NCBI RefSeq assembly: GCF_031581265.1
Contig: NZ_JAVLBQ010000011.1
Span: 1 to 64,000, forward strand
From: Gracilimonas sp031581265
GTDB taxonomy: Bacteria; Bacteroidota; Rhodothermia; Balneolales; Balneolaceae
Length of the DNA stretch: 64,000 bases
Reading direction: 5' to 3'
Below the pieces are notes generated by a model. That model was not told the DNA's origin. It saw only the letters and a list, made by a program, of their open reading frames with translations, and searched no databases. Positions 24,641-33,599 of the stretch are shown here, in pieces; position 1 is the first letter of the stretch, and every line of letters begins with the position of its first letter. Position numbers and translations under genes: made by a program.

Positions 24641-26290
24641 ATGAAATCTTCATTTGTCCTTCTAACCATTTTATTACTTTTAGCCGGCTGCCAAAGTCCT
24701 GCTGAAAAAGCGGCTCAATCCATCGAAAAAGAAGCTATGCTTCAGCATATTGAAACCCTGTCCGATGATGACTTTATGGGTCGAGCAACTGGGACAGAAG
24801 GTGAAGAAATGACCGTCGAATATTTGGTTGAACAGTTTGAAGAAATGGGTGCTCAGCCCGGTGTAAATGGAGAACGTTATGTGCAGGAATTTCCACTTCT
24901 GGGTCAGCAAACTTCTAACGCTGAGATGTCGGTTTCTACTGATGGACGCACCCCTTTCGCTCTTCAATATTTTGATGAATTCATGGCCTGGCCGGCAAAT
25001 CAGGCAGAACGAGTGGAGGTCGAGAACGCAGAATTGGTGTATGTAGGGTATGGAATTCAGGCTCCGGAAGAGCAGTGGGATGATTATAAAGACATGGATA
25101 TGTCCGGCAAAATCCTGGTTTTCAAAAACAACGATCCGGAATATGACCCCGAACTTTTTGCCGGCAATGCACGACTCTATTACGGACGCTATGATTACAA
25201 ATACGAAAAAGCCAAAGAACTGGGAGCTTTAGGGGCCATCATCATTCATACCGATGAGACAGCCGGTTATGGCTGGAATGTCGTTTCTAATAGCTGGAGT
25301 CGCGAGCGGTTTACACTTAAAGGAGAGGGAGATACCTCAAATTCCCCAACCAAATTTAATGGCTGGATGACCTACCAAACTTCTCAGCTACTTTTTGAGG
25401 AAGCGGGATTGAATTTGGAGGAACAGATGGAAGCAGCCGACAGTCCTGATTTTGAACCGGTTGAACTTAGCGGAGTCCGAATGAATGTCAGCATGAATGC
25501 CGATTACCGTGAAATCATGGCCAAAAACGTAATCGCTGAAATTAAAGGCAGTGACGAAAATATCAATGACGAATACTTGCTGCTTACGGCACATCATGAC
25601 CATTTGGGTATCACAACGCCCATTGAGGCCGACTCCATCAACAACGGTGCTTCCGATAATGCCGCCGGGGTAAGTGCTTTGCTGGAAATGATGGAGGCCT
25701 ATAAATCCATTCAGGGCGAAATTGAACGAAGCGTACTGGCCGTGGTGGTTGGTGCGGAAGAAGTGGGCTTACTGGGATCTCAGTATTGGGCACAAAACCC
25801 CACCGTGGAGCCGGGCAAAGTTACGGCCAACATCAACCTGGATGGTATGAATGTATATGGGGAAACGCAGGATGTAGTGGTAGTTGGATATGGCCGCACC
25901 ACGCTCAGCGATTTACTGGAAGAAGAAGCTGCCAAACAAGGCCGAACCGTTAAACCGGATCCTTATCCCGAGCGAGGCTATTTCTACCGGTCTGATCATT
26001 TTAATATGGCCAAAGTGGGAATACCTGCAATTTTCCCAAATCCGGGAACGGAATATATTGGGAAGGGTGAAGACTTTTTAGCCCTGCGAGACAGTGTTGC
26101 CGATGCCAACTATCATACCGTAAATGATGAGATCAATGAATACTGGGATTTAGCCGGAGCCGAACTCGATACCCGCCTCTTTTTCATGACCGGCTTCAGA
26201 GCCCTTAATGCCCCCGAACTCCAGTCCTGGAAACCGGGCGATGAATTTGAAGCCAAGAGACTTGAGATGCTGGACCAGGTGGCACAGTAA
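24641..26290 (+). CDS. M28-family zinc aminopeptidase, lipoprotein
   Basis: A 549-residue exported peptidase. The ATG at 24641 is chosen over an in-frame GTG at 24596 because it starts the SPII signal MKSSFVLLTILLLLAGC. A protease-associated (PA) domain occupies about 120-290 (DMSGKILVFKNNDPEY). The M28 metal ligands are visible: AHHDHLG, SDNAAGVSALLEM with the bridging Asp, GAEEVGLLGS with the catalytic and metal Glu, and FYRSDHFN near the C-terminus. These enzymes remove N-terminal residues from peptides outside the cytoplasm, here anchored to a membrane. No operon partner; it sits in a row of monocistronic exported-protein genes. Confidence 0.9.
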   Translation: MKSSFVLLTILLLLAGCQSPAEKAAQSIEKEAMLQHIETLSDDDFMGRATGTEGEEMTVEYLVEQFEEMGAQPGVNGERYVQEFPLLGQQTSNAEMSVSTDGRTPFALQYFDEFMAWPANQAERVEVENAELVYVGYGIQAPEEQWDDYKDMDMSGKILVFKNNDPEYDPELFAGNARLYYGRYDYKYEKAKELGALGAIIIHTDETAGYGWNVVSNSWSRERFTLKGEGDTSNSPTKFNGWMTYQTSQLLFEEAGLNLEEQMEAADSPDFEPVELSGVRMNVSMNADYREIMAKNVIAEIKGSDENINDEYLLLTAHHDHLGITTPIEADSINNGASDNAAGVSALLEMMEAYKSIQGEIERSVLAVVVGAEEVGLLGSQYWAQNPTVEPGKVTANINLDGMNVYGETQDVVVVGYGRTTLSDLLEEEAAKQGRTVKPDPYPERGYFYRSDHFNMAKVGIPAIFPNPGTEYIGKGEDFLALRDSVADANYHTVNDEINEYWDLAGAELDTRLFFMTGFRALNAPELQSWKPGDEFEAKRLEMLDQVAQ

Positions 26291-26303
26291 TAAAAGAATC
26301 TCT

Positions 26304-26455
26304 GTTGTCACTCTGAGCGCATCATAATTTTCAAATACTTCCGATGTATAACGCGAAGAGTCTCAAACTAAGCATAACATCATAGCTAATTCATGCTTTG
26401 AGATCCTGTTCCATGATTATAGCGGCTTCGCTTTCGATTCATTCTGTAAGATTAG
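26304..26455. repeat. Decayed copy of the GTCATCCTGAGCG element
   Basis: It begins gttgtcactctgagcg and contains aacgcgaagagtctcaaa and ctttgagatc, paralleling gacgcgaaggaccc and gatctcaaag of the element at 9346-9506. The matching right end (cgctcaggg-type) is not evident, so the copy seems truncated. Confidence 0.55.
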
Positions 26456-26517
26456 CCACATAATGAACATTATTCCTTTCAAATAAGTTATTGGATTACA
26501 ACAAAATAAACAGCACT

Positions 26518-27159
26518 ATGAAAATTGAAATTTGGTCGGATGTGGTTTGCCCGTTTTGTTATATCGGCAAGCGACACCTGGAAAAAGCCTTAGAACAACT
26601 CCCGGATATAGAGCCTGAAATTACCTGGAAAAGTTTCGAGGTCGACCCTAATGCGCCGGTACATTCTGATCTTGATATTTATGACACCCTCGCCAAAAAA
26701 TACGGCCGCGACCGTGACTGGGCAAAGCAAATGAATGATAATATGGTTCAAATGGCCGATAAAGCCGGACTCACTTTCAACATGGACCAGGTTCAACCCA
26801 CTAATTCCTTTAATGCCCATCAGCTCATTCACTTGGCCAATGAGCAGGGCAAGCAGGATGAGATGAAAGAGGCTTTGTTAAAAGCTTATTTCGAAGAAGG
26901 CAAACATGTTGGGCATAAGGAAACATTGACCGAAATTGGGAAGTCCGTCGGACTTAACAGCAAAGATATTGAAACGGTGTTGAATGAGAATACCTATTCA
27001 AACCAAGTGGTGAGCGACGTGGAAGAAGCTCATCGTATTGGGGTTCAGGGCGTTCCATTTTTCTATATCAACGACAAATACGGATTATCCGGTGCCCAAC
27101 CGGTTGAGGTTTTTGTGGAAGCACTTACTGAGATTAATGAAGAAAAAGTGATTTCTTAG
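26518..27159 (+). CDS. DsbA-family oxidoreductase (FrnE-like)
   Basis: A 213-residue thioredoxin-fold protein with the ATG at 26518 as start (an upstream in-frame TTG at 26491 adds nine unlikely residues). The motif DVVCPFCYIGKRHLEKAL places the CxxC at Cys11-Cys14, followed by the helical insertion and the cis-Pro loop GVQGVPFFYIND. There is no signal peptide, which is normal for FrnE-like cytosolic disulfide oxidoreductases (DSBA-like, 2-hydroxychromene-isomerase relatives). Substrates unknown. It is monocistronic, between two intergenic repeat elements. Confidence 0.92.
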   Translation: MKIEIWSDVVCPFCYIGKRHLEKALEQLPDIEPEITWKSFEVDPNAPVHSDLDIYDTLAKKYGRDRDWAKQMNDNMVQMADKAGLTFNMDQVQPTNSFNAHQLIHLANEQGKQDEMKEALLKAYFEEGKHVGHKETLTEIGKSVGLNSKDIETVLNENTYSNQVVSDVEEAHRIGVQGVPFFYINDKYGLSGAQPVEVFVEALTEINEEKVIS

Positions 27160-27690
27160 TTTCAATACAAATAAATATGAATTTGAAATAAGCTTTAAGA
27201 AATTTTCATCCTTTTAGATGTTAGATAATTGGAATTGGAAACTATTTTAAGTGAGAGGATACCCTGAAAGGGTTACATATGAATAGCCCCGTCCGCAGGG
27301 CGGGGTAAATGGGTTCAACTAAAAAACCCAAGGCTCGTTGGTTTCAACGTTGAGTTGGGTTTCGCAGGGTTGCGGCAAGACAGTCCTAAAAGAAATGGTT
27401 GCCCAAGCTTCGTTAACCCACAGATGTTAAAATCACCTTTCGGGCGAAGCTTTGTTTTTTATTCTACTAATTTACCCCGGACTGCTTCCATGCTGTCGCA
27501 TTTCATTGTCCGGGGCTATTCATATGTGGTCCTTTCAGGACCTTTTAATTGCAAAAACTGTCCTCGAATTATCTAACATCTACAAAAGTGATAACCAACA
27601 TTCATTATTTGCAAACTTTATAACTCAAAAATTGCTGAATAAAGCTTTTTAAGCTAGATTTTAATACTAACTCAAACAATTTATAGGATT
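27160..27690. other. 531-bp intergenic region holding a nested inverted-repeat element
   Basis: It has no credible gene. Most of it is the 366-bp element at 27216-27581. The short ORFs 27355-27652 lie inside it and have no start signals or recognisable products. The promoter of the DUF2911 gene must lie in the last 100 bp, but no exact consensus was found. Confidence 0.65.
27216..27581. mobile_element. 366-bp nested inverted-repeat element (REP/MITE-like, non-coding)
   Basis: The ends agatgttagataatt (27216-27230) and aattatctaacatct (27567-27581) are 15-bp perfect inverted repeats. Inside, acatatgaatagccccg (27275-27291) pairs perfectly with cggggctattcatatgt (27511-27527), and cggggtaaat (27301-27310) with atttaccccg (27470-27479). 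Each arm also carries a small hairpin (accctgaaagggt on the left, ggtcctttcaggacc on the right). The centre has further hairpins (aacccaa/ttgggtt). There is no transposase gene. A 24-bp match to its right end lies at 8826-8849. Such structured repeats are often mobilised by IS200/IS605-like REP-associated transposases; that is inference here. Confidence 0.7.
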
Positions 27691-28830
27691 ATGAAAAACG
27701 TATTAATTACACTATTTGCAGTCGCACTTTTCGCTGCCTGCAGTACTTCTGATACCACAGAAAATGCTGCTTTTGTTACCATGTTGGGCAGCGACACCCT
27801 GGCGGTTGAGCAATTTCAAAAAACAGATACCAGTATTGCCGCCCAAGTCATTTTGCGAAGTCCCGAAACCAGGTTCTCTACGTATCTGCTTGATTGGGAT
27901 GAAAATGGCGGTATCGAGGAAATGGCCCGCACCGATTATCCGGCCTCAACAGGTTTTGCCGGGGAAGGGAATATTGTTCAAACGATTATCAGAGATGGTG
28001 ACAGCCTGAATATTGAAATTACTCGCGATGAGGAGCGCATTTCCTATAAAGCTCCTTACGAAGAAGGCGTACTTCCATTCATTGACATGGTACACTGGCC
28101 ATTTGAAATCGCCTTTAATAATGCCGTGGAAACCGGACAGGATACGGTAAATCAGCCGTTATTAAGCGGAAAGCGTATTTCTAACTTTGTCATTGCAGCT
28201 ATTGAGGGAGATTCCATGACTATCCGTCATCCGTTTCGTGGAGTGATGGGAGTGAACGTAAGTCCCGAAGGCAACCTCGAACACCTTGATGCCGGCCTGA
28301 CTACCCGGAAACTGAAAGTGTACCGCCACGATGCTCTTGATATGGATGCTTTAAGTGAACGTTTTTCTTCTAATCCCATTGGGGAATTATCCGGTGCTGT
28401 CAGTACGGAGTTTTCTTTTGGCGGAACCAATTTCAGAGTGGATTACGGTTCACCTAAAAAGCGGGATCGGGTACTCTTTGGAAATATTGTTCCCTACGGT
28501 GAAGTTTGGAGAACCGGTGCAAATCGCGCCACCCACTTTTATACATCCAATGATTTAACCTTTGGAGACCTTGAAGTGCCGGCCGGAGAATATACGCTAT
28601 TCACTATCCCGGAAGAAGATGGCGGCACGCTGATTATTAACAGCGAAACCGGACAAAATGGAAATTCTTATGATGAAAGTCAGGACCTTGGCCGGGTTTC
28701 AATGAACGTTAACACCAAGGAAGATGTAACGGAAGCCTTCACCATCACGGTAGAAGAAACCGATGAAGGCGGACGAATTAACCTGATTTGGGGAAATACC
28801 GTTTATTACCGGGATTTTGAGATCCACTAA
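27691..28830 (+). CDS. DUF2911 lipoprotein
   Basis: A 379-residue exported protein with SPII signal MKNVLITLFAVALFAAC. The C-terminal 150 residues carry the DUF2911 signature: FRVDYGSPKKRDRVLFGNIVP, YGEVWRTGANRATHFYTSN and VPAGEYTLFTIP. The N-terminal half (about 25-215) is beta-rich and unrecognised. DUF2911 proteins are common, mostly in Bacteroidota, and have no established function. The gene is monocistronic and followed by a strong terminator. The start is fixed by the signal peptide. Confidence 0.87.
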   Translation: MKNVLITLFAVALFAACSTSDTTENAAFVTMLGSDTLAVEQFQKTDTSIAAQVILRSPETRFSTYLLDWDENGGIEEMARTDYPASTGFAGEGNIVQTIIRDGDSLNIEITRDEERISYKAPYEEGVLPFIDMVHWPFEIAFNNAVETGQDTVNQPLLSGKRISNFVIAAIEGDSMTIRHPFRGVMGVNVSPEGNLEHLDAGLTTRKLKVYRHDALDMDALSERFSSNPIGELSGAVSTEFSFGGTNFRVDYGSPKKRDRVLFGNIVPYGEVWRTGANRATHFYTSNDLTFGDLEVPAGEYTLFTIPEEDGGTLIINSETGQNGNSYDESQDLGRVSMNVNTKEDVTEAFTITVEETDEGGRINLIWGNTVYYRDFEIH

Positions 28831-28853
28831 CGATTTGTAATGCATCCATAATT

Positions 28854-28892
28854 AAGCCCTTTGAACTTGACGGTTCAAAGGGCTTTTTTGTT
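28854..28892 (+). terminator. Intrinsic terminator after the DUF2911 gene
   Basis: aagccctttgaac and gttcaaagggctt form a perfect 13-bp stem with loop ttgacg, followed by TTTTTTG and more T. Confidence 0.95.
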
Positions 28893-28929
28893 TTGACAAA
28901 AGTGTAACTTCTTTTACCTGTTTTTCCGT

Positions 28930-30831
28930 ATGCAGATTAAAAAATTGACCGCCATGAAACGTATTATCACTTTCTTCTTTCTTTTAGGATGCTTCCTGTT
29001 AACCAATACAGCCTTTGGGCAAACCCATCCCGCTTTTGATCAGGAACAAAGAACCGCTCTTTTAGACACCCTTGAAAAAGTGAGAACGGATCTCGGCATC
29101 CCCGGAATTGGAATCGCTTTGGTTGCCGGTGATTCTGTGGCATGGTCGGGCGGTGTGGGTTTCGCAAACACAGAAACCCAACAACCGGTGACGGCTTCAA
29201 CTATGTTTCGGGCCGGGTCGGTATCCAAAACCTTTGTGGCTTTGGCTATCATGAAGTTGGCAGAAGAGGGAAAGATTTCTCTGGACAGCAACGTGTCTGA
29301 CATTGCCCCTGAAGTGGAGATCAACAATGCCTGGAGTGATGAAGCGCACATCAAAGTTGCCCATCTTTTGGAGCACACCGCCGGTTTCGACGACATGCAC
29401 TTCAGTATGGTGCATAACTATGAAGATGACTATCTCTTTCCCCTTAACGAAGCCTTTGACGAAAACCCTAAGGCTTTCAAGTCACGCTGGAAGCCGGGCA
29501 CCCGATACGCGTATTCAAACCCGGGCTATGCCCTCGCAGGATACCTTGTTGAAAAAGTGACGGGGGAAACTTTTGAGGAATACGTTCAACGGGAAATCCT
29601 TAATCCTCTTGGAATGAATAATTCAAGTTTCTTAAAAACAGATGAAGTTGTTTCGGAACTGGCCATGGGATATTTGGGAGAGAATAAAGAAGCACTCTAC
29701 CAAAACATTTACTATCGCCCGGCCGGGGCCTTACATACCAGTCCTGAGGAATTAGCGAAGCTGGTTCGCTTTTTGCAAAATCCGAACGATTCAAATCTTG
29801 CTTTTGCAACCGACTCTCTTATCCAGCGCATGGAGTATCCGAAAACCACATTGGCTGCTAAAAAGGGATTAAGAAACGGGTATGGCTTAGGGATTTCCAC
29901 CACAGAAAACAAAGGCTTTATCTGGCACGGACATGATGGGGGTATTGATGGGTTCGTCAGCTCTTATGCATATAGCGATGATCCTGAAATCGGTTTTGTG
30001 ATTCTTATTAACTCCACGGGAGGAAGTTTTATGACTCCGGTGAGGAACATCATCCGGGATTTTATGCTTCAGGATTCGGAGCCTATGGACAAAATCACAG
30101 ATGAACCCCAGCCTGAACTGTACCGCGAATTTTCCGGCTATTATCGTGCTGCCAATCCCCGAAATCAACTGCTTGGCTTTTTAACGTACCTGTTTGAAGG
30201 ACGGAATTTCAGCGTCCAAGATGATACGCTCTATTCACAGGGCTTTTTACAAGCCGAGGTTCCTTTAGTTCCGGCCGGTGAGCAACTGCTCAGAAATGAA
30301 AACCGCCACACTGCCAATGCCATTTTGATGGAAAGTGAAGATCTCGGAAAGGCTATTCAGATTGATAATATCTTTTATCAAAAAGATTCGCCGGTAAAAA
30401 TTTACCTTGCCCGACTCGGTTTCTTTTGGAGTTTCTTTGTGATTGGCCTTGTCGGTCTTGTGAGTCTTTTTTGGTTGCCGTTTGAGCTGTATCGACTTGT
30501 CAGTTCTTCCCGGAAAGCCTTTCCTGCAATTTCTATGATTACCTTTCCCTTTTTGGCTTCGCTGTGTATACCGGCCATTATTGGGTTCGCCTACCTGCTT
30601 GAATTTCCAACCATTGGCATGGCTACTGTTCCGTCGGTCATGATTACCCTCTGTTCCTTAGGCTTTGCCGTGTTTTCCATATTAAGCGGTTATGCTACCT
30701 ATCTGGCCTTTAAAGAGGATATCTCTCGCTGGTTGTTAGGCGTTTACAGCCTGTTGTCAATCACATTGATCGGCTTTATCATTTTTATGGGCTACTGGAA
30801 CCTGATTGGGATCAGGCTTTGGGTTTATTAA
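28930..30831 (+). CDS. Membrane-anchored serine hydrolase (class C beta-lactamase / PBP fold)
   Basis: A 633-residue exported protein. The signal peptide MKRIITFFFLLGCFLLTNTAFGQ begins at an internal Met (28954), which is an equally likely start. The Beta-lactamase-2 type domain (about 40-375) has nucleophile Ser97 and Lys100 in GSVSK, Tyr195-Ser-Asn197 (YSN) and the third motif WHGHDGGIDGF near residue 330. A small beta domain (about 385-475) follows, then four hydrophobic helices (about 488-510, 527-552, 558-582, 597-622) that anchor the C-terminus in the membrane. Relatives include esterases, D-aminopeptidases and carboxypeptidases; the substrate cannot be assigned. Monocistronic. Confidence 0.88.
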   Translation: MQIKKLTAMKRIITFFFLLGCFLLTNTAFGQTHPAFDQEQRTALLDTLEKVRTDLGIPGIGIALVAGDSVAWSGGVGFANTETQQPVTASTMFRAGSVSKTFVALAIMKLAEEGKISLDSNVSDIAPEVEINNAWSDEAHIKVAHLLEHTAGFDDMHFSMVHNYEDDYLFPLNEAFDENPKAFKSRWKPGTRYAYSNPGYALAGYLVEKVTGETFEEYVQREILNPLGMNNSSFLKTDEVVSELAMGYLGENKEALYQNIYYRPAGALHTSPEELAKLVRFLQNPNDSNLAFATDSLIQRMEYPKTTLAAKKGLRNGYGLGISTTENKGFIWHGHDGGIDGFVSSYAYSDDPEIGFVILINSTGGSFMTPVRNIIRDFMLQDSEPMDKITDEPQPELYREFSGYYRAANPRNQLLGFLTYLFEGRNFSVQDDTLYSQGFLQAEVPLVPAGEQLLRNENRHTANAILMESEDLGKAIQIDNIFYQKDSPVKIYLARLGFFWSFFVIGLVGLVSLFWLPFELYRLVSSSRKAFPAISMITFPFLASLCIPAIIGFAYLLEFPTIGMATVPSVMITLCSLGFAVFSILSGYATYLAFKEDISRWLLGVYSLLSITLIGFIIFMGYWNLIGIRLWVY

Positions 30832-30852
30832 GGTCAATGATTGTTCTTTATC

Positions 30853-30933
30853 CCTCGTTTCGGTGGCTCTGCTCCGCAATGCTTGCAGGGGGATCCGCCT
30901 CAAAATATCGGTAATGTATCCGGCTCGTTAACC
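30853..30933. repeat. Dispersed intergenic repeat, copy B
   Basis: Matches copy A at 24371-24446 (ggctctgctccgcaatg, tccgcctcaaa, tccggct, aacca) in the same orientation, again directly downstream of a plus-strand gene. Confidence 0.7.
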
Positions 30934-30947
30934 AATCTGATCTTTAT

Positions 30948-30979
30948 AGAAAAAGCCCACGCAAAATACGTGGACTTTA
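30948..30979 (-). terminator. Intrinsic terminator of the metalloprotease gene
   Basis: On the minus strand AAGTCCACG and CGTGGGCTT form a 9-bp stem (one G-T pair) with loop TATTTTG, followed by TTTTT. It lies 25-55 bp past the stop at 31004. Confidence 0.85.
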
Positions 30980-31003
30980 AAGAACTGAACGTCTATTCGC
31001 TGC

Positions 31004-33424
31004 CTATTTAATAAGCTGCATCTTCAACTCATCGGTAAACGCTTTACCTGATGTTCCAACAGCTTGCATGCGGGCAATATATACGCCGCTTGAAAGGCCG
31101 GAGCCGTCAAATTCTACCTGATGAAAGCCCGCCTGCATGGTCTTATTGGTTAGCGTTGCCACTTGCTGCCCCATTATGTTGTACACCTGTATGCTTACCT
31201 CCGCCTGTTCACGCAAAGCAAACTTAACCTGGGTGGACGGGTTAAACGGGTTCGGGTAGTTTTGCTGCAAGGCAAACTCCTCCGGAGTGGCATCCGTTAT
31301 TTCCGGGCGTTGTTTGTGTTGGGAGATACCGTCTATCCACTGCGTATAACCCGACAACCCGGATGCTGCACTATCGGTACTAACGGCTTTAACTGCATAC
31401 CTCCATTCATAAATATGTTGCATGGGATTCATGAACAAGTTGGTATCTGTGTAGGAACTGGAGGTAGAGGATGCGAGGAGGGTTTCCGGGAAAATAATCC
31501 CATCGCTTATCCGCTTTTTCTGGCGCCAAACTTCATAGTAACCAATATAGGGCTCCGGGTTATCATCCCAGTCTATATTGGGGTTACTAAAACCGGTTGG
31601 GTTGGTGATGGTGACATTGGTTGGGGATGAGGGGGCTGGAAATGAAGGCGCTGTTATCCCATGATTTTGAGCTGCATCAATAATTTCATCCGCATGTGCA
31701 CCATAATAAAGAATTTGATCTGCATTCATCATATTTTGCATGAATTCATCAAATGTATCCGCTTGAGGAGTGAGTTGCAGCGCCTTAAATACAAGTTTGT
31801 CTGCTATAGTTGATCCAACCTCTTCTCGTACATCCCAAGCAGCACCGCCAATAACCTGACCATTCCAGTGTACTGGATCAAATGCAAATTCATCATAGCT
31901 AAAATTATTATCTAATGTTCTAGTACCACCTACACTTTCTGCGTGATCAGGATCGTTTGTGAGCGTAGAGGCAAAATAATCTGCAATGCCTTCATCTATT
32001 GATGTTCGGACTCCACCACCGGTCCAACCATCATAAATATGATGAATGACATTATGTGTATACTCGTGATAAACGACATCACTAGCTTGTGCCCATTTTT
32101 CTCCATCTTGAGAACCAAACATAATCTTCGTCCCATCGGCTGAGCCATTGGTTCCGGAACCAAAATTTATTGCAGCCTCCATCTGATAATCCATTCCATT
32201 ATAGTTATGACTGTTTTTAAAATAATCATGGATTAAGGTCACATGATATTTTACATTTGAGGCATCTCCTGCACCAAAATCGGCATTTACTTGTACACTT
32301 GATCCTGGGGTATATGAATGTACTTGTTTAATAGGTTCTGTATTTATTGGATTAACGATAGTTTGGTCTTTTTCTGTAACTTTTACCCAATCATTTTGAA
32401 GAGGAATGTGAATGTAATGTGTTGAAAAAGAGGAAGTATAATTTATTGAATAATCGCCGTTGCTATCCGAATCTCCCTGATCAAGTGGCCGACCAATCGA
32501 GTCATACACTTTTATCCCAGTTATCTCAAAATTAGTACTTACAGGAGTATCAGAATAATCCTCTGGAAAATAATCACCTGTAACAGTTCCGTTAACATTA
32601 TAATTTAGGATTAATTTTTGTTGTGTGTGTACCTGTAAGATATCTGTATTTGATTTAGATGTGGTTGTATCTGTTTTAATAGAAATATATTTATCAGACC
32701 TTTTCGGAACTGAAGTATTATCTTTTGAAATTTCCTGCTCAGCCAAGTAATTTAAATGCTCTACTATTTTTCCATTTGTAGCATCCACAAAATAAACCCA
32801 ATTTTTTAATTGCTTCCGTGAAGATAAATGCACTTTCCATGTTAGGTAAAAAGTTATAACACTGTCTTCGATCATTGGATATATGGTTAGTGTACCAGGC
32901 TCCAATATTTGAGAGGAATCTGCCCCAAATGCATTTTGTGCCGTTTGTAGTGCCGCCTGTTTTGAAACTTTGGGAGTTTTAGGGACCTCAATATCTTGAT
33001 AAGTATCTGTCCCTAAAGCTACAATATCTCCACTTTGGTCAACAGTGTATCCAATTTGAGTCCCTAATACCGGAATATCATTGACTGTTTGCTGATATGA
33101 AACAAACCATAATTGACCATCGGTATCAACTTTTCGAAGTTTTACCTCATTAGGATCAATCTTAAGAATGTCCTTGTAATCAAAAAAGAGTTTTGATGAC
33201 AGGGTTTGTATAGATGATTTAGTTAGCCCTTCTCGTTGAATACCTAAAAGGCTAATATTTGGCATTTGTCCATACACCCGTTGAGAAAAATCTGTGCTCG
33301 AATTTGTGTGTACAATTAAATGGTTTCCGTATTTATCAATTACGGGTTTTCTTGCTTCCTGAGCTACAGACAAGGTTGTCATTATCAGTGCAATTATAGC
33401 TGTACCAATTATACTTTTGTTCAT
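31004..33424 (-). CDS. T9SS-exported gluzincin metalloprotease (M4/M36-like)
   Basis: An 806-residue secreted zinc protease with a Sec signal peptide (residues 1-21, ending SVAQ). An FTP/PepSY-type propeptide follows (about 60-225). The catalytic region has HEYTH (His453, Glu454, His457) and the third ligand Glu478 in SIDEGIADYFAST, the gluzincin arrangement shared by thermolysin and fungalysin. A fibronectin-type III domain (about 600-690) precedes a C-terminal T9SS type A sorting domain starting NYPNPFNPSTQVKFAL and ending with GVYIARMQ and a short basic tail. It is expected to cross the outer membrane by type IX secretion, fitting the porQ gene at 45.4 kb. Monocistronic, with its own terminator. 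Confidence 0.92.
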   Translation of the reverse strand: MNKSIIGTAIIALIMTTLSVAQEARKPVIDKYGNHLIVHTNSSTDFSQRVYGQMPNISLLGIQREGLTKSSIQTLSSKLFFDYKDILKIDPNEVKLRKVDTDGQLWFVSYQQTVNDIPVLGTQIGYTVDQSGDIVALGTDTYQDIEVPKTPKVSKQAALQTAQNAFGADSSQILEPGTLTIYPMIEDSVITFYLTWKVHLSSRKQLKNWVYFVDATNGKIVEHLNYLAEQEISKDNTSVPKRSDKYISIKTDTTTSKSNTDILQVHTQQKLILNYNVNGTVTGDYFPEDYSDTPVSTNFEITGIKVYDSIGRPLDQGDSDSNGDYSINYTSSFSTHYIHIPLQNDWVKVTEKDQTIVNPINTEPIKQVHSYTPGSSVQVNADFGAGDASNVKYHVTLIHDYFKNSHNYNGMDYQMEAAINFGSGTNGSADGTKIMFGSQDGEKWAQASDVVYHEYTHNVIHHIYDGWTGGGVRTSIDEGIADYFASTLTNDPDHAESVGGTRTLDNNFSYDEFAFDPVHWNGQVIGGAAWDVREEVGSTIADKLVFKALQLTPQADTFDEFMQNMMNADQILYYGAHADEIIDAAQNHGITAPSFPAPSSPTNVTITNPTGFSNPNIDWDDNPEPYIGYYEVWRQKKRISDGIIFPETLLASSTSSSYTDTNLFMNPMQHIYEWRYAVKAVSTDSAASGLSGYTQWIDGISQHKQRPEITDATPEEFALQQNYPNPFNPSTQVKFALREQAEVSIQVYNIMGQQVATLTNKTMQAGFHQVEFDGSGLSSGVYIARMQAVGTSGKAFTDELKMQLIK

Positions 33425-33483
33425 AATTTGTTACCTTTAATTTTTATTTTTGGTGATTAGCCCGAATTATTTTGTAGATATAA

Positions 33484-33568
33484 AAAGCCCTTGCAGGATG
33501 TAATATCCTGGAATGAATATCCCGGGCCGGGGATTTATTTTTTCCTGCTATGCAGGGACAAGGGCTTT
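33484..33568. other. Cloverleaf-like structured intergenic sequence
   Basis: A perfect 10-bp outer stem, aaagcccttg (33484-33493) with caagggcttt (33559-33568), encloses three separate hairpins: caggat-gtaat-atcctg (33494-33510), atccc-gggccg-gggat (33519-33534) and cctgc-tat-gcagg (33544-33556). On the minus strand the outer stem is followed by TTTTTA, so it could also terminate the upstream TolB-like gene. It has none of the conserved tRNA bases. Confidence 0.7.
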
Positions 33569-33599
33569 CTTTATTATTTGTTGCTTTTTTTGATTAGTA

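Noticed and set aside
24348..24705. Minus-strand 81-codon and plus-strand 78-codon ORFs before the M28 peptidase
   Set aside because: They cover the dispersed repeat and the aaccatgattt palindrome, and the second also overlaps the signal peptide of the true peptidase in another frame.
27355..27652. Two overlapping ORFs of 73 and 66 codons
   Set aside because: They lie within the nested inverted-repeat element and its flank; their translations reflect the palindromes and show no family.
33484..33568. tRNA or tRNA-like gene
   Set aside because: Although it folds as a cloverleaf, it lacks the GTTCGA T-loop, D-loop and anticodon-stem features, and the arm lengths do not fit.
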